DNA of 64,000 bases from GJ-E10 sp035625725 (GCA_035625725.1 DASPPB010000067.1:62001-126000); one strand, 5' to 3'. Counted from the stretch's first letter, positions 1-8,161 are shown. Notes: a model not told the origin generated them from the letters alone. Made by a program: numbers and translations.

Positions 1-415
1 ACATGCCTTTTTCTTCGCGCAGGTATACGCCAAAACCCTGGTGCGCATAGGTATCGATCGGCGTGTCGTCGAGCAGCACGGCGAAATCCAGATCAGCGGC
101 CTCCGCGACGGTGCGGTCGCTTTCCCACTGCTTGATTCCCACGATGCCCAAGGCCAGAGCCAGCAGCGGTACTGCCAGCCCGAAGCGCAGCAGCCAAGCG
201 GCCGCGCGGGTTCCCGAGTCCTCCGCCGCCGAGGGATCGCCTGCAGCGAGCTGCAGCGCCGGGACCCACACCGGTGCCGATTGTTTGGCTACCACACGCT
301 CCAGCGCAGCCTGGCGTGCTTTCTGCAGACGCAAACTCACCGTATAGTCGAGCCGCTCCGCGCCCTCGTCCAGGGCCTGGCGGATGCGATAGGCGAATTC
401 GGCTTCGTTATTCAT
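1..415 (-). CDS. DUF3619 family membrane protein, C-terminus beyond window
   Basis: The reading frame starts at ATG 415-413 and runs off the left edge after 138 codons, so the C-terminus is missing. The N-terminal ~40 residues are charged and helical (EFAYRIRQALDEGAERLDY). A Pro/Ala-rich stretch follows, then one hydrophobic segment (LLRFGLAVPLLALALGIVG) at about residues 75-95. The remainder would be periplasmic. This layout matches the DUF3619 family found beside an ECF sigma factor in Burkholderiales. Its start overlaps the sigma factor stop by 4 nt (ATGA), so the two are translationally coupled. A single-pass protein coupled to an ECF sigma suggests an anti-sigma role, but that is inference. 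Confidence 0.75.
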   Translation of the reverse strand, partial: MNNEAEFAYRIRQALDEGAERLDYTVSLRLQKARQAALERVVAKQSAPVWVPALQLAAGDPSAAEDSGTRAAAWLLRFGLAVPLLALALGIVGIKQWESDRTVAEAADLDFAVLLDDTPIDTYAHQGFGVYLREEKGM

Positions 416-975
416 AGCTCAATACCTCGCGCGCGCAGCGCCTTGGCCAGCGCCTGGGTCGCGCGCGAACAGTGCGTTTTTACGCTGCCCTCCGAGCATT
501 TCATGGCCGCAGCCGTTTCGGCCACGTCCAGATCTTCCCAGTAACGCAGCAAGAAGGCTTCCCGTTGACGCACGGGCAGACGGGAAATCTCCTGTTCGAT
601 GATACGGACAACCTGGCTGCGTTCGACCTGGTCGGCGGCGCTTTCGGACGACGCCGATCCGGGTTGGGCCTCCAGGGATTCCAGCGGGTCGGACGGCTCT
701 TCGTCGCCCGAAGAAAGGGCGGAAAACAGCGTAATCCAGGTGGACCGCACTTTTTGGCGGCGAAAAAAGTCGTGAATCGCGTTTTGCACAATCCTGGTGA
801 AAAGCAGGGGCAGTTCGTTTGCCGGCCGGTCGCCGTAGTTTTCCGCCAACTTGCACATAGCGTCCTGGACGATGTCCAGGGCATTGTCCTGGTCACGTAC
901 CGCGAACAGCGCCTGCTTGTAGGCGCGCCGTTCGGCTCCAGCAAGGAATTCCGACAGTTCTGCGCGGGTCGCCAT
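412..975 (-). CDS. RNA polymerase sigma factor, ECF-like sigma-70 family
   Basis: A 187-residue protein of usual ECF length. Residues ~15-75 form region 2, with DNALDIVQDAMCKL and the FTRIVQNAIHDFFRRQK helix. A linker rich in Ser/Glu/Asp follows. Residues ~130-182 form region 4, with the LPVRQREAFLLRYWEDLD helix and the helix-turn-helix CSEGSVKTHCSRATQAL. It directs RNA polymerase to alternative promoters; its regulon is not visible here. It is divergent from ilvI and coupled by an ATGA overlap to the DUF3619 gene. No classical zinc-containing anti-sigma is seen, which leaves the DUF3619 protein as the obvious regulatory partner. Confidence 0.9.
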   Translation of the reverse strand: MATRAELSEFLAGAERRAYKQALFAVRDQDNALDIVQDAMCKLAENYGDRPANELPLLFTRIVQNAIHDFFRRQKVRSTWITLFSALSSGDEEPSDPLESLEAQPGSASSESAADQVERSQVVRIIEQEISRLPVRQREAFLLRYWEDLDVAETAAAMKCSEGSVKTHCSRATQALAKALRARGIEL

Positions 976-1115
976 GTATGGGGTGTGCTCGCCGACGCGG
1001 CAATTGGCGCCACAGTGTGTCGGCAGCGACCGGCGAATTGGCCGGCAATCGTATCAGAACGTAACAGGCCGCCGGGGAGCCGCCCGGCGCGTCGCTGGCC
1101 CGCCAAGGCCCGAAT

Positions 1116-1144
1116 TTGCACAATTTGGTGCAGTGCGCTATCTT
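1116..1144 (+). promoter_or_regulatory. Predicted sigma-70 promoter of the ilvIHC operon
   Basis: TTGCAC (1116-1121) and TATCTT (1139-1144) are separated by exactly 17 bases. They lie about 100 bases before the ilvI start, on the correct strand, in the divergent gap between the sigma factor and ilvI. Transcription would begin near 1151. The ~90-base leader holds no obvious leader peptide rich in Ile, Val or Leu codons. Confidence 0.55.
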
Positions 1145-1240
1145 GCGCGGTGCCGTTGCACTTTTTTTGCCGCACCGCCCGCCATAAGCGGGTAAGGAAC
1201 GGCGTCCGATCAATCTCCAGAAGGACCTTGAGAGGATTGC

Positions 1241-3097
1241 ATGAGATCCGTTGCTCATGACGAGGCATCCGTTCCTGCGTCGGCGGACACCGCCGGCCGC
1301 GCCGCACGCTCCGCACTGCCGCGAATCCAGACTGGCCCGCACGGCGGCAGCCAAGCACCGACCCACGCTTCCGACACCCAGTCCGTCGTGCTCACGGGCG
1401 CCGAGATTGTCGTGCGCTGCCTGCAAGAAGAAGGCGTACGCCACGTCTTTGGGTACCCGGGCGGTGCTGTTCTGTATATCTACGACGAGATCTTCAAGCA
1501 GGACTACTTCCAGCACATCTTGGTGCGCCACGAGCAAGCCGCGGTGCACGCCGCCGACGCCTACTCGCGCTCGAGCAACAAGGTCGGCGTTGCCTTGGTG
1601 ACGAGCGGTCCGGGCGTCACCAATGCCGTCACCGGCATCGCCACGGCGTACATGGATTCGATCCCGCTGGTCATCATCACGGGCCAGGTCCCCACGCATG
1701 CCATTGGGCAAGACGCCTTCCAGGAGTGCGACACCGTTGGCATCACGCGTCCTTGCGTGAAGCACAACTTTCTTGTCAAGAATGTCGCGGACCTGGCGCT
1801 GACCATCCGCAAGGCCTTTCATATCGCGACCAGCGGCCGCCCCGGCCCGGTGCTGGTCGACATTCCCAAGGACGTCACGGTCGCGCGTCACGCATTTTCG
1901 TACCCGCGCGAACTGCACATGCGTTCGTACAACCCGGTCGTCAAGGGGCACGTCGGACAGATCAAGAAGGCCGTGCAGCTGCTGCTCACGGCCCAGCGGC
2001 CGATGATCTACACGGGCGGGGGCGTGATTCTCGCCAACGCGGCCGCGCAGCTCAACGAACTGGTGGACCGCCTTGGTTTTCCTTGCACCAACACGCTCAT
2101 GGGGCTGGGGGGGGTTCGCGCCTCGAGTGAAAAGTTCCTGGGCATGCCGGGCATGCACGGCACGATCGAAGCGAACCTCGCGATGCATAACTGCGACGTG
2201 CTGCTGGCCGTCGGCGCGCGCTTTGACGATCGGGTGATCGGCAACCCGAAGCACTTCGCCCAGAATCCGCGAAAAATCATCCACGTGGACGTCGACCCTT
2301 CATCGATCTCCAAGCGCGTGAAAGTCGACGTGCCCATTGTGGGGGATGTACGCGAGGTGCTTAGCGAGATCCTGGCGCAGCTCGAGGCGACCGGTACGGC
2401 TCCCGATCCGCAGGCGCTCGCGGCCTGGTGGCAGCAACTCGAGCAGTGGCGCTTGCGCGACTGTCTGAAGTACGAGCGCGAGGCCAAGGTTCTCAAACCC
2501 CAGTTTGTCGTGGAGAAGCTCTGGCAGGTCACGCAGGGCGATGCCTTTGTGACCTCCGACGTCGGCCAGCACCAAATGTGGGCGGCCCAGTACTACCGGT
2601 TCGACAAGCCACGGCGCTGGATCAATTCCGGCGGACTCGGGACGATGGGCGTGGGCCTACCCTATGCCATGGGGGTGCAGATGGCCAATCCCGGCGCGCA
2701 GATAGCGGTCATCACCGGCGAGGGTTCGATTCAAATGAACATCCAGGAGTTGTCGACCTGCAAGCAGTATCGCCTCACGCCGAAGGTAATCAACCTCAAC
2801 AACCGCTACCTCGGCATGGTCCGGCAGTGGCAGCAACTCGAATACGGGGGGCGGTACTCCGAGTCCTATGTCGACGCGCTGCCCGATTTTGTGCGGCTCG
2901 CCGAGAGCTATGGCCATGTCGGCATGCGCATCGAAGAACCCTCGGACGTGGAGCCGGCATTGCGCGAAGCCTTCACGACCCTGCGCGATCGCCTGGTCTT
3001 CTTGGACTTCATCACCGATCCAACGGAGAACGTGTGGCCCATGGTGCGCGCTGGCCGGGGTCTGACCGAGATGATTCTGGGATCGGAGGAACTGTGA
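1241..3097 (+). CDS. ilvI: Acetolactate synthase large (catalytic) subunit
   Basis: Condenses two pyruvates, or pyruvate and 2-oxobutyrate, in valine/leucine and isoleucine synthesis, using ThDP, FAD and Mg2+. At 618 residues it carries the ThDP-activating glutamate E98 in the RHEQAAVHAADAY motif, the FGYPGGAVLYIYDE motif near residue 70, and the C-terminal ThDP motif GEGSIQMNIQELSTC with NNRYLGM. The first ~45 residues are an Ala/Ser/Pro-rich extension not needed for the fold. The ATG at 1241 follows GAGAGG at good spacing, so the extension is probably translated. It heads an operon with ilvH 15 bases downstream. Confidence 0.97.
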   Translation: MRSVAHDEASVPASADTAGRAARSALPRIQTGPHGGSQAPTHASDTQSVVLTGAEIVVRCLQEEGVRHVFGYPGGAVLYIYDEIFKQDYFQHILVRHEQAAVHAADAYSRSSNKVGVALVTSGPGVTNAVTGIATAYMDSIPLVIITGQVPTHAIGQDAFQECDTVGITRPCVKHNFLVKNVADLALTIRKAFHIATSGRPGPVLVDIPKDVTVARHAFSYPRELHMRSYNPVVKGHVGQIKKAVQLLLTAQRPMIYTGGGVILANAAAQLNELVDRLGFPCTNTLMGLGGVRASSEKFLGMPGMHGTIEANLAMHNCDVLLAVGARFDDRVIGNPKHFAQNPRKIIHVDVDPSSISKRVKVDVPIVGDVREVLSEILAQLEATGTAPDPQALAAWWQQLEQWRLRDCLKYEREAKVLKPQFVVEKLWQVTQGDAFVTSDVGQHQMWAAQYYRFDKPRRWINSGGLGTMGVGLPYAMGVQMANPGAQIAVITGEGSIQMNIQELSTCKQYRLTPKVINLNNRYLGMVRQWQQLEYGGRYSESYVDALPDFVRLAESYGHVGMRIEEPSDVEPALREAFTTLRDRLVFLDFITDPTENVWPMVRAGRGLTEMILGSEEL

Positions 3098-3112
3098 CGG
3101 GAAGCCGCTGAC

Positions 3113-3604
3113 ATGCGTCACATCATTTCTGTTCTGTTGGAAAACGAACCCGGCGCGCTCTCGCGCGTGGTGGGGTTGTTCTCGGCCCGGGGTTACAACA
3201 TCGAGACACTGACCGTTGCGCCGACCGAGGACGTCTCGCTCTCGCGCATGACGATCGTCACCGTAGGATCGGACGACATCATCGAGCAGATCACCAAGCA
3301 CCTGAACCGCCTCATCGAGGTCGTCAAGGTTGTCGATCTGACCGAGGCCGAATTCACCGAGCGCGAACTGATGCTCATCAAGGTGCGCGCGGTGGGCAAG
3401 GAGCGCGACGAGATGAAGCGCATGGCCGATATCTTTCGGGGCCGCATCGTCGACGTCACCGAGAAGACGTACACGATTGAGTTGACGGGCAACACTGGCA
3501 AGATCGACGCGTTTTTGCGCGCGCTCGACCGCACGGCGATCCTGGAGACGGTTCGCACGGGCAGCTCGGGCATCGGGCGCGGGGAACGCGTGCTGCGCGT
3601 CTGA
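3113..3604 (+). CDS. ilvH: Acetolactate synthase small (regulatory) subunit
   Basis: A 163-residue regulatory partner of IlvI that activates the catalytic subunit and gives valine feedback sensitivity in this family. The N-terminal ACT domain (residues ~3-75) begins HIISVLLENEPGALSRVVGL and contains FSARGYNIETLTV, the usual valine-binding region. The C-terminal half, with DRTAILETVRTGSSGIGRG, is the conserved IlvH tail. Length and both halves are intact. It lies 15 bases after ilvI and 124 bases before ilvC. Confidence 0.97.
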   Translation: MRHIISVLLENEPGALSRVVGLFSARGYNIETLTVAPTEDVSLSRMTIVTVGSDDIIEQITKHLNRLIEVVKVVDLTEAEFTERELMLIKVRAVGKERDEMKRMADIFRGRIVDVTEKTYTIELTGNTGKIDAFLRALDRTAILETVRTGSSGIGRGERVLRV

Positions 3605-3728
3605 TACAGCGCGTCGCTCGCGCACGACGCAAACTCGGCGCAAGGCGTCTGGGTGCGCCACGCGCGGTGCGACGGTGCATTCCGCAGATTGATTCGAGGC
3701 CGTATAACTGCAAACAACAGGAGAAGTC

Positions 3729-4745
3729 ATGAAGGTCTACTACGACAAAGACGCCGACATTGCGTTGATCCGTGGCAAGCGCGTGGCGATTGTCGGCTAC
3801 GGCTCGCAGGGCCATGCGCATGCTCTCAATCTGAAGGATTCGGGGGTGAAGGTGTGCGTGGCCCTTCGCAAGGGCGGCGCGTCCTGGGGCAAGGCCGTGC
3901 AGGCGGGCCTTGAGGTGCGGGAAGTCGCCGACGCGGTCCGCGACGCCGATGTCGTGATGATTCTGCTGCCCGATGAAAACCATCCCGAGGTCTACCGCCA
4001 GGCGATCGAGCCCAATCTCAAGCAGGGCGCCGCGCTGGCGTTCGCACACGGCTTTAACATTCACTTCGGCCAGATCCAGCCACGCGCCGATCTCGATGTG
4101 CTCATGGTCGCGCCCAAGGCCCCCGGCCATACGGTGCGGGCGACCTACGCGCAAGGCGGCGGCGTTCCGTCGCTGATCGCAGTGCACGCCGATCGTTCGG
4201 GCAACGCGCGCGAACTGGCCCTGTCCTACGCCTGCGCGATTGGCAGCGGCAAGGCCGGTGTGATTGAAACGAGCTTTCGCGATGAGACGGAAACCGACCT
4301 CTTCGGCGAACAGGCGGTCCTGTGTGGCGGAACCGTCGAACTGATCAAAGCGGGTTTCGAGACGCTGGTCGCGGCGGGCTACGCACCCGAGATGGCGTAC
4401 TTCGAATGTTTGCATGAACTCAAGTTGATCGTCGATCTTATCTACGAGGGCGGAATCGGGACCATGAACTATTCGATTTCGAACAACGCCGAGTACGGCG
4501 AGTACGTCACCGGCCCGAAGATCATCAACGAGCAGTCGCGCGCGGCTATGAAACGGGCGCTGGAACGCATACAAAGCGGCGAGTACGCGAAGAGCTTCAT
4601 TTTGGAGAACCGCGCCGGCGCACCCACCTTGCTGGCGCGCAGGCGCCTGACGGCCGAGCACCCGATCGAGCAAATCGGCTCCAAGCTGCGTGCGATGATG
4701 CCGTGGATTCGTGCGCGCCGGTTGGTCGATCAGAGCAAGAATTGA
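3729..4745 (+). CDS. ilvC: Ketol-acid reductoisomerase (class I)
   Basis: Isomerises and reduces acetolactate and acetohydroxybutyrate with NADPH and Mg2+, the step after IlvIH. At 338 residues it is the short class I form. The N-terminal Rossmann motif is GYGSQGHAHALNLKDSG (residues ~24-40). DETETDLFGEQ and ECLHELKLIVDLI carry metal-binding acidic residues. ATG 3729 has AGGAG seven bases upstream. The 124-base gap behind ilvH contains a TATAAC hexamer at 3703-3708, so a minor internal promoter is possible. Its 3' end overlaps the probable psd start. Confidence 0.98.
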   Translation: MKVYYDKDADIALIRGKRVAIVGYGSQGHAHALNLKDSGVKVCVALRKGGASWGKAVQAGLEVREVADAVRDADVVMILLPDENHPEVYRQAIEPNLKQGAALAFAHGFNIHFGQIQPRADLDVLMVAPKAPGHTVRATYAQGGGVPSLIAVHADRSGNARELALSYACAIGSGKAGVIETSFRDETETDLFGEQAVLCGGTVELIKAGFETLVAAGYAPEMAYFECLHELKLIVDLIYEGGIGTMNYSISNNAEYGEYVTGPKIINEQSRAAMKRALERIQSGEYAKSFILENRAGAPTLLARRRLTAEHPIEQIGSKLRAMMPWIRARRLVDQSKN

Positions 4746-5422
4746 GCGCGTATCCGCATCCGCTGATTGCCCGTGAGGGCTGGCCCTTCGTGGCCGGCTC
4801 GGTCGTGTTGGCGCTGGTCGTTGGCGTGCTGCTGGGGCCCTCGTGGTCGCTGCCATTGTGGCTGCTGGTGGCTTTCGTGGTGCAATTTTTTCGCGATCCG
4901 GCGCGCGCGGTCCCCACGCAGCCCGGTGTCGTGCTGGCGCCGGCCGACGGGCGCATCGTCAAGGTGCAGGCGGTGCGCGATCCCTACCTGGAGCGCGATG
5001 CGCTACTCATCAGCGTCTTCATGAACGTCTTTAACGTGCATAGCAACCGTTCGCCGGTCGACGGCGTCGTCGAGCGTGTCTCCTATCAGCCCGGAACATT
5101 CATCAATGCCGATCTGGACAAGGCCTCGAGCGACAACGAGCGCAATGCGGTGGTGATCCGTATGGCCGACGGGGAGCGGTTGACGGTGGTTCAGGTTGCC
5201 GGGCTGGTCGCTCGGCGGATCCTGTGCTATGTCAACGGCGGTGACGTATTGCAACGTGGCCAGCGCTACGGCTTTATCCGCTTTGGCTCGCGCGTCGACG
5301 TCTACCTTCCGGTGCAGTGCCGCCCGCGTGTGGCCGTGGGCGACGTCGTGCGTGCAACCAGCACAATCGTGGCCGACTGCGGTGGGGTAAGTTCGCAGCA
5401 GCGCCCCGGGGCGCAGGGTTAG
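4742..5422 (+). CDS. psd: Phosphatidylserine decarboxylase proenzyme (short form)
   Basis: Makes phosphatidylethanolamine from phosphatidylserine at the inner membrane. The frame opens upstream at GTG 4703, but the conserved N-terminus (SAYPHPLIAREGWPF) begins at TTG 4742, which overlaps the ilvC stop by three bases. I therefore take TTG as the start, giving 226 residues. Hydrophobic segments follow (VAGSVVLALVVGVLLGPSW and SLPLWLLVAFVVQFF). HSNRSPVDGVVE is the conserved core. RFGSRVDVYLP near the C-terminus holds the Gly-Ser self-cleavage site that generates the pyruvoyl group. It lies directly before pssA, which makes its substrate. Confidence 0.93.
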   Translation: MSAYPHPLIAREGWPFVAGSVVLALVVGVLLGPSWSLPLWLLVAFVVQFFRDPARAVPTQPGVVLAPADGRIVKVQAVRDPYLERDALLISVFMNVFNVHSNRSPVDGVVERVSYQPGTFINADLDKASSDNERNAVVIRMADGERLTVVQVAGLVARRILCYVNGGDVLQRGQRYGFIRFGSRVDVYLPVQCRPRVAVGDVVRATSTIVADCGGVSSQQRPGAQG

Positions 5423-5433
5423 GCGGAGGCAAG

Positions 5434-6288
5434 ATGGCGATACGGTTGCGACGGCGCAAATTGCGGGGACTGGCAACCGCGGGCACCGCGGAGGAGTTTC
5501 CCACGGCCGGCGGCCGCGTTTCCGTACGCCGTCGGGGGATTTATCTCCTGCCCAATTTGTTCACGACAGCGGCCCTGTTCGCCGGGTTTTACGCGATCGT
5601 GCAGGCGATGAACCAGGATTTCGAACGCGCCGCCATCGCGATTTTTCTGGCAATGGTGCTCGATGGGATGGACGGGCGCGTTGCGCGATTGACAAACACG
5701 CAAAGCGCGTTTGGGGAGCAATACGATTCGCTCTCGGACATGACCTCCTTTGGAATGGCCCCCGCGCTCGTGACCTATGAGTGGGTCTTGCACGACTTGG
5801 GCCGCTGGGGCTGGGCGGGTGCGTTCGTCTACTGTGCGGGGGCCGCCCTGCGACTGGCCCGTTTCAACGCGAACATCGGCGTTGTTGACAAGCGGTTCTT
5901 CCAGGGGTTGCCAAGCCCGGCGGCCGCGGCGCTGGTTGCAGGGTTTGTCTGGCTCGCGGTCGATAACCGATTTCCGATTCGCGAGTCCTGGCTGCCCTGG
6001 GCCGCTTTTGCGCTCACCGTCTACGCGGGCCTGACCATGGTTTCGAGCGCACCGTTTTATAGCGGCAAGAGCTTTCACCTGGCGCGCAGCGTGCCCTTCT
6101 GGGTGATGATCGTGATCGTGGTCGGCATTTTTTTTGTCTCCTCCGATCCGCCGATCGTGCTCTTTAGTCTGTTTTGCTGTTATGCCGTCTCGGGCTACGT
6201 CTACTGGCTCTGGCGGCTGTGGCGAGGCGAATCCAATCCGGCGCGGCCGGGTGGGGCCGGCGGCGGGGGTTTTCCCGAGTCGGGTTAG
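5434..6288 (+). CDS. pssA: CDP-diacylglycerol--serine O-phosphatidyltransferase
   Basis: Makes phosphatidylserine from CDP-diacylglycerol and serine, supplying Psd. ATG 5434 has GGAGG a few bases upstream and gives 284 residues. The CDP-alcohol phosphatidyltransferase signature is complete: DGMDGRVARLTNTQ continues to GEQYDSLSD, fitting D-x2-DG-x2-AR-x8-G-x3-D-x3-D. Several hydrophobic helices follow (FVYCAGAALRLARF, AAFALTVYAGLTMV, FWVMIVIVVGIFFV), as expected for an integral membrane enzyme. The N-terminus is Arg-rich. The gap after psd is only 11 bases. Confidence 0.96.
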   Translation: MAIRLRRRKLRGLATAGTAEEFPTAGGRVSVRRRGIYLLPNLFTTAALFAGFYAIVQAMNQDFERAAIAIFLAMVLDGMDGRVARLTNTQSAFGEQYDSLSDMTSFGMAPALVTYEWVLHDLGRWGWAGAFVYCAGAALRLARFNANIGVVDKRFFQGLPSPAAAALVAGFVWLAVDNRFPIRESWLPWAAFALTVYAGLTMVSSAPFYSGKSFHLARSVPFWVMIVIVVGIFFVSSDPPIVLFSLFCCYAVSGYVYWLWRLWRGESNPARPGGAGGGGFPESG

Positions 6289-6316
6289 GCCCGCGCGTTG
6301 CGCGCGCGCCGCGGGC
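6289..6316 (+). terminator. Possible terminator hairpin after pssA
   Basis: GCCCGCG (6289-6295) and CGCGGGC (6310-6316) are perfect complements beginning one base after the pssA stop. No U-tract follows, so this may act through hairpin strength alone, or only protect the transcript end. Confidence 0.35.
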
Positions 6317-6350
6317 GCAGGTTCCTCGCGTGTTCGAGGGCGCCGGCATC

Positions 6351-6379
6351 TTGCCCCGGGGGGAATTCGCCGATATAGT
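6351..6379 (+). promoter_or_regulatory. Predicted leuA promoter
   Basis: TTGCCC (6351-6356), a 17-base spacer and TATAGT (6374-6379). The expected transcription start, six to eight bases beyond the -10, falls on 6385-6387. That is the A of the leader-peptide ATG at 6386. Confidence 0.6.
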
Positions 6380-6385
6380 CCCGAC

Positions 6386-6472
6386 ATGGCTTTTTCGCTC
6401 ACCACATTCCCGTTGCTATGCCGCGCCGCCCGTGTGGGCGCGCTGCTGCTGCTGCGCCCTGCGCGCAGCTAA
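6386..6472 (+). CDS. leuL: leuA leader peptide (attenuator uORF)
   Basis: A 28-codon frame starting ATG 6386, with four consecutive CTG leucine codons at residues 20-23 (GALLLLRPARS end) and a TTG-CTA leucine pair at residues 10-11. It ends 81 bases before leuA. Seven leucines in 28 codons directly before a leucine-synthesis gene is the hallmark of ribosome-mediated attenuation. The predicted start of transcription coincides with the ATG, so the peptide would be read from a leaderless end. Hairpin 6451-6469 (GCTGCGC, 5-base loop, GCGCAGC) overlaps the last Leu codons. Hairpin 6505-6525 (TCCGCCG with CGGCGGA) lies beyond the stop. Confidence 0.65.
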   Translation: MAFSLTTFPLLCRAARVGALLLLRPARS

Positions 6473-6553
6473 TCCCCTTACCCCCAATTTGAGTTCGTTT
6501 TGCCTCCGCCGAATCCACCGGCGGATCGGCCTACGCCGGCTGGGAGAAAACCA

Positions 6554-8098
6554 ATGGACCGCCTGATCATTTTCGATACCACCTTGCGCGATGGCGAACA
6601 AAGCCCAGGCGCCTCGATGACGCGCGAGGAAAAGCTGCGCATTGCCAAGCAGCTCGAGCGCCTGCGCGTTGACGTGATCGAGGCGGGCTTCGCGGCTGCC
6701 AGCAACGGCGACTTCGAGGCCATCCGCGCCATCTCGACGGTGATCAAGGACTCCACCGTCTGCTCGCTTGCCCGCGCCAACGACAAGGACATCGCTCGAG
6801 CCGCCGAGGCGCTCGCGCCGGCACCCTCGCGGCGCATACACACGTTTATTGCGACCTCGCCGCTGCACATGGAAAAAAAGTTGCGCATGACGGCCGAGCA
6901 GGTGCTCGAGCAGGCGCGCCTGGCGGTGCGCTTCGCACGCAATTTCACCGATGACGTCGAATTCTCGAGCGAAGATGGCAGCCGCTCGGATCCGGAGTTT
7001 CTGTGCCGGGTCCTGGAGGCCGTGATCGCGGAAGGGGCCACGACGGTCAATATTCCGGACACCGTGGGCTACGCGGTGCCCGAACAGTACGGCGCCTTGC
7101 TGCGCTCCTTGCGCGAACGGGTCGCCAACGCACACCGAGCCGTATGGTCGGTGCACTGTCACAACGATCTGGGGATGGCGGTGGCCAACTCCTTGTCGGG
7201 GGTGCTCAACGGCGTGCGGCAGATCGAATGCACGATCAACGGCTTGGGCGAGCGCGCCGGCAACACCGCGCTCGAGGAGATTGTGATGGCGGTGCGCACC
7301 CGCCGCGACATCTTTGGCCTGCAAACCCGGATCGATACGACGCAAATCGTGCCGACTTCGCGGCTCGTATCCACGATCACCGGCTTTCCGGTGCAGCCCA
7401 ACAAGGCCGTGGTGGGCGCCAACGCTTTTGCGCACGCTTCGGGAATTCACCAAGATGGCGTGCTCAAGGCGCGCCAGACCTACGAGATCATGCGCGCGGA
7501 GGACGTGGGCTGGAGCACCAACCGTATCGTGTTGGGCAAGCTCTCGGGGCGCAATGCGTTCAAACAGCGCGTGCAGGAACTTGGCATTCCGGTTGAGAGC
7601 GAGAGCGAGCTGCAAGCGGCCTTTGCCCGGTTCAAGGACCTGGCCGACCGCAAGGCGGAGATCTTTGACGAGGACATCCAGGCGCTGTTTTCCGAGGAAG
7701 AGGTTGGACATCACAACGAACACTTCCGGCTCGTGTCGCTCTCGCAGCGCTCGCAAACCGGCGGGCAGCCCAGTGCGGAAGTCGTCTTTCAGGTGGGCGG
7801 CAAGCAGGAGCGGGCTAACGCCCAGGGCAACGGACCGGTCGATGCCGTGTTCAAGGCGATCGAAAGCCGCGTGGCCAGCGGCTCGGAGCTGCTGCTGTAT
7901 TCGGTCAATGCGATAACCACCGGGACCGAATCGCAAGGCGAGGTAACCGTGCGCCTGTCGCGCGGCGGTCGCATTGTCAATGGCATGGGCGCCGACCTCG
8001 ACATCGTTGCCGCTTCGGCCAAGGCGTACATCAGCGCACTCAACCGCCTGTATACGACCCCGGAGCGGCTCAATCCGCAAATTTCCATGGCGCCGTGA
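6554..8098 (+). CDS. leuA: 2-isopropylmalate synthase
   Basis: First committed step of leucine synthesis: acetyl-CoA plus 2-ketoisovalerate, the latter from IlvIHC/IlvD. It has 514 residues, the usual bacterial length. The DTTLRDGEQSPGASM signature lies at residues ~8-22. HCHNDLGMAVANSLSG carries metal-binding histidines. NAFAHASGIHQDGVLK is the second signature. The C-terminal ~120 residues form the regulatory leucine-binding domain. The ATG at 6554 follows GGGAGA; an upstream in-frame TTG at 6500 has no family similarity. It is separated from pssA by its own promoter and leader peptide, so it is probably controlled by leucine supply. Confidence 0.97.
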   Translation: MDRLIIFDTTLRDGEQSPGASMTREEKLRIAKQLERLRVDVIEAGFAAASNGDFEAIRAISTVIKDSTVCSLARANDKDIARAAEALAPAPSRRIHTFIATSPLHMEKKLRMTAEQVLEQARLAVRFARNFTDDVEFSSEDGSRSDPEFLCRVLEAVIAEGATTVNIPDTVGYAVPEQYGALLRSLRERVANAHRAVWSVHCHNDLGMAVANSLSGVLNGVRQIECTINGLGERAGNTALEEIVMAVRTRRDIFGLQTRIDTTQIVPTSRLVSTITGFPVQPNKAVVGANAFAHASGIHQDGVLKARQTYEIMRAEDVGWSTNRIVLGKLSGRNAFKQRVQELGIPVESESELQAAFARFKDLADRKAEIFDEDIQALFSEEEVGHHNEHFRLVSLSQRSQTGGQPSAEVVFQVGGKQERANAQGNGPVDAVFKAIESRVASGSELLLYSVNAITTGTESQGEVTVRLSRGGRIVNGMGADLDIVAASAKAYISALNRLYTTPERLNPQISMAP

Positions 8099-8103
8099 CG
8101 CAC

Positions 8104-8122
8104 GCCCCCTTCAACGGGGGGC
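8104..8122 (+). terminator. Possible leuA terminator hairpin
   Basis: GCCCCC (8104-8109) pairs with GGGGGC (8117-8122) across a 7-base loop, beginning five bases after the leuA stop. No T-run follows. Confidence 0.4.
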
Positions 8123-8155
8123 GATCGGCGCTGCCGGGGAGGCGCGCCACTGCGA

Positions 8156-8161
8156 TATACT
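8156..8161 (+). promoter_or_regulatory. Possible -10 box of the rpsO promoter
   Basis: TATACT lies 60 bases before the rpsO start and downstream of the putative leuA terminator. No good -35 is seen at standard spacing, so the assignment is weak. Confidence 0.35.

Noticed and set aside
1147..1178. Hairpin GCGGTGC / GCACCGC upstream of ilvI as an attenuator
   Set aside because: The predicted transcription start (~1151) falls inside the first arm, so the transcript would not contain the full stem.
893..2284. 463-codon open frame antisense to ilvI and the promoter gap
   Set aside because: Overlaps the ilvI catalytic domain and the predicted ilv promoter, with no conserved motif.
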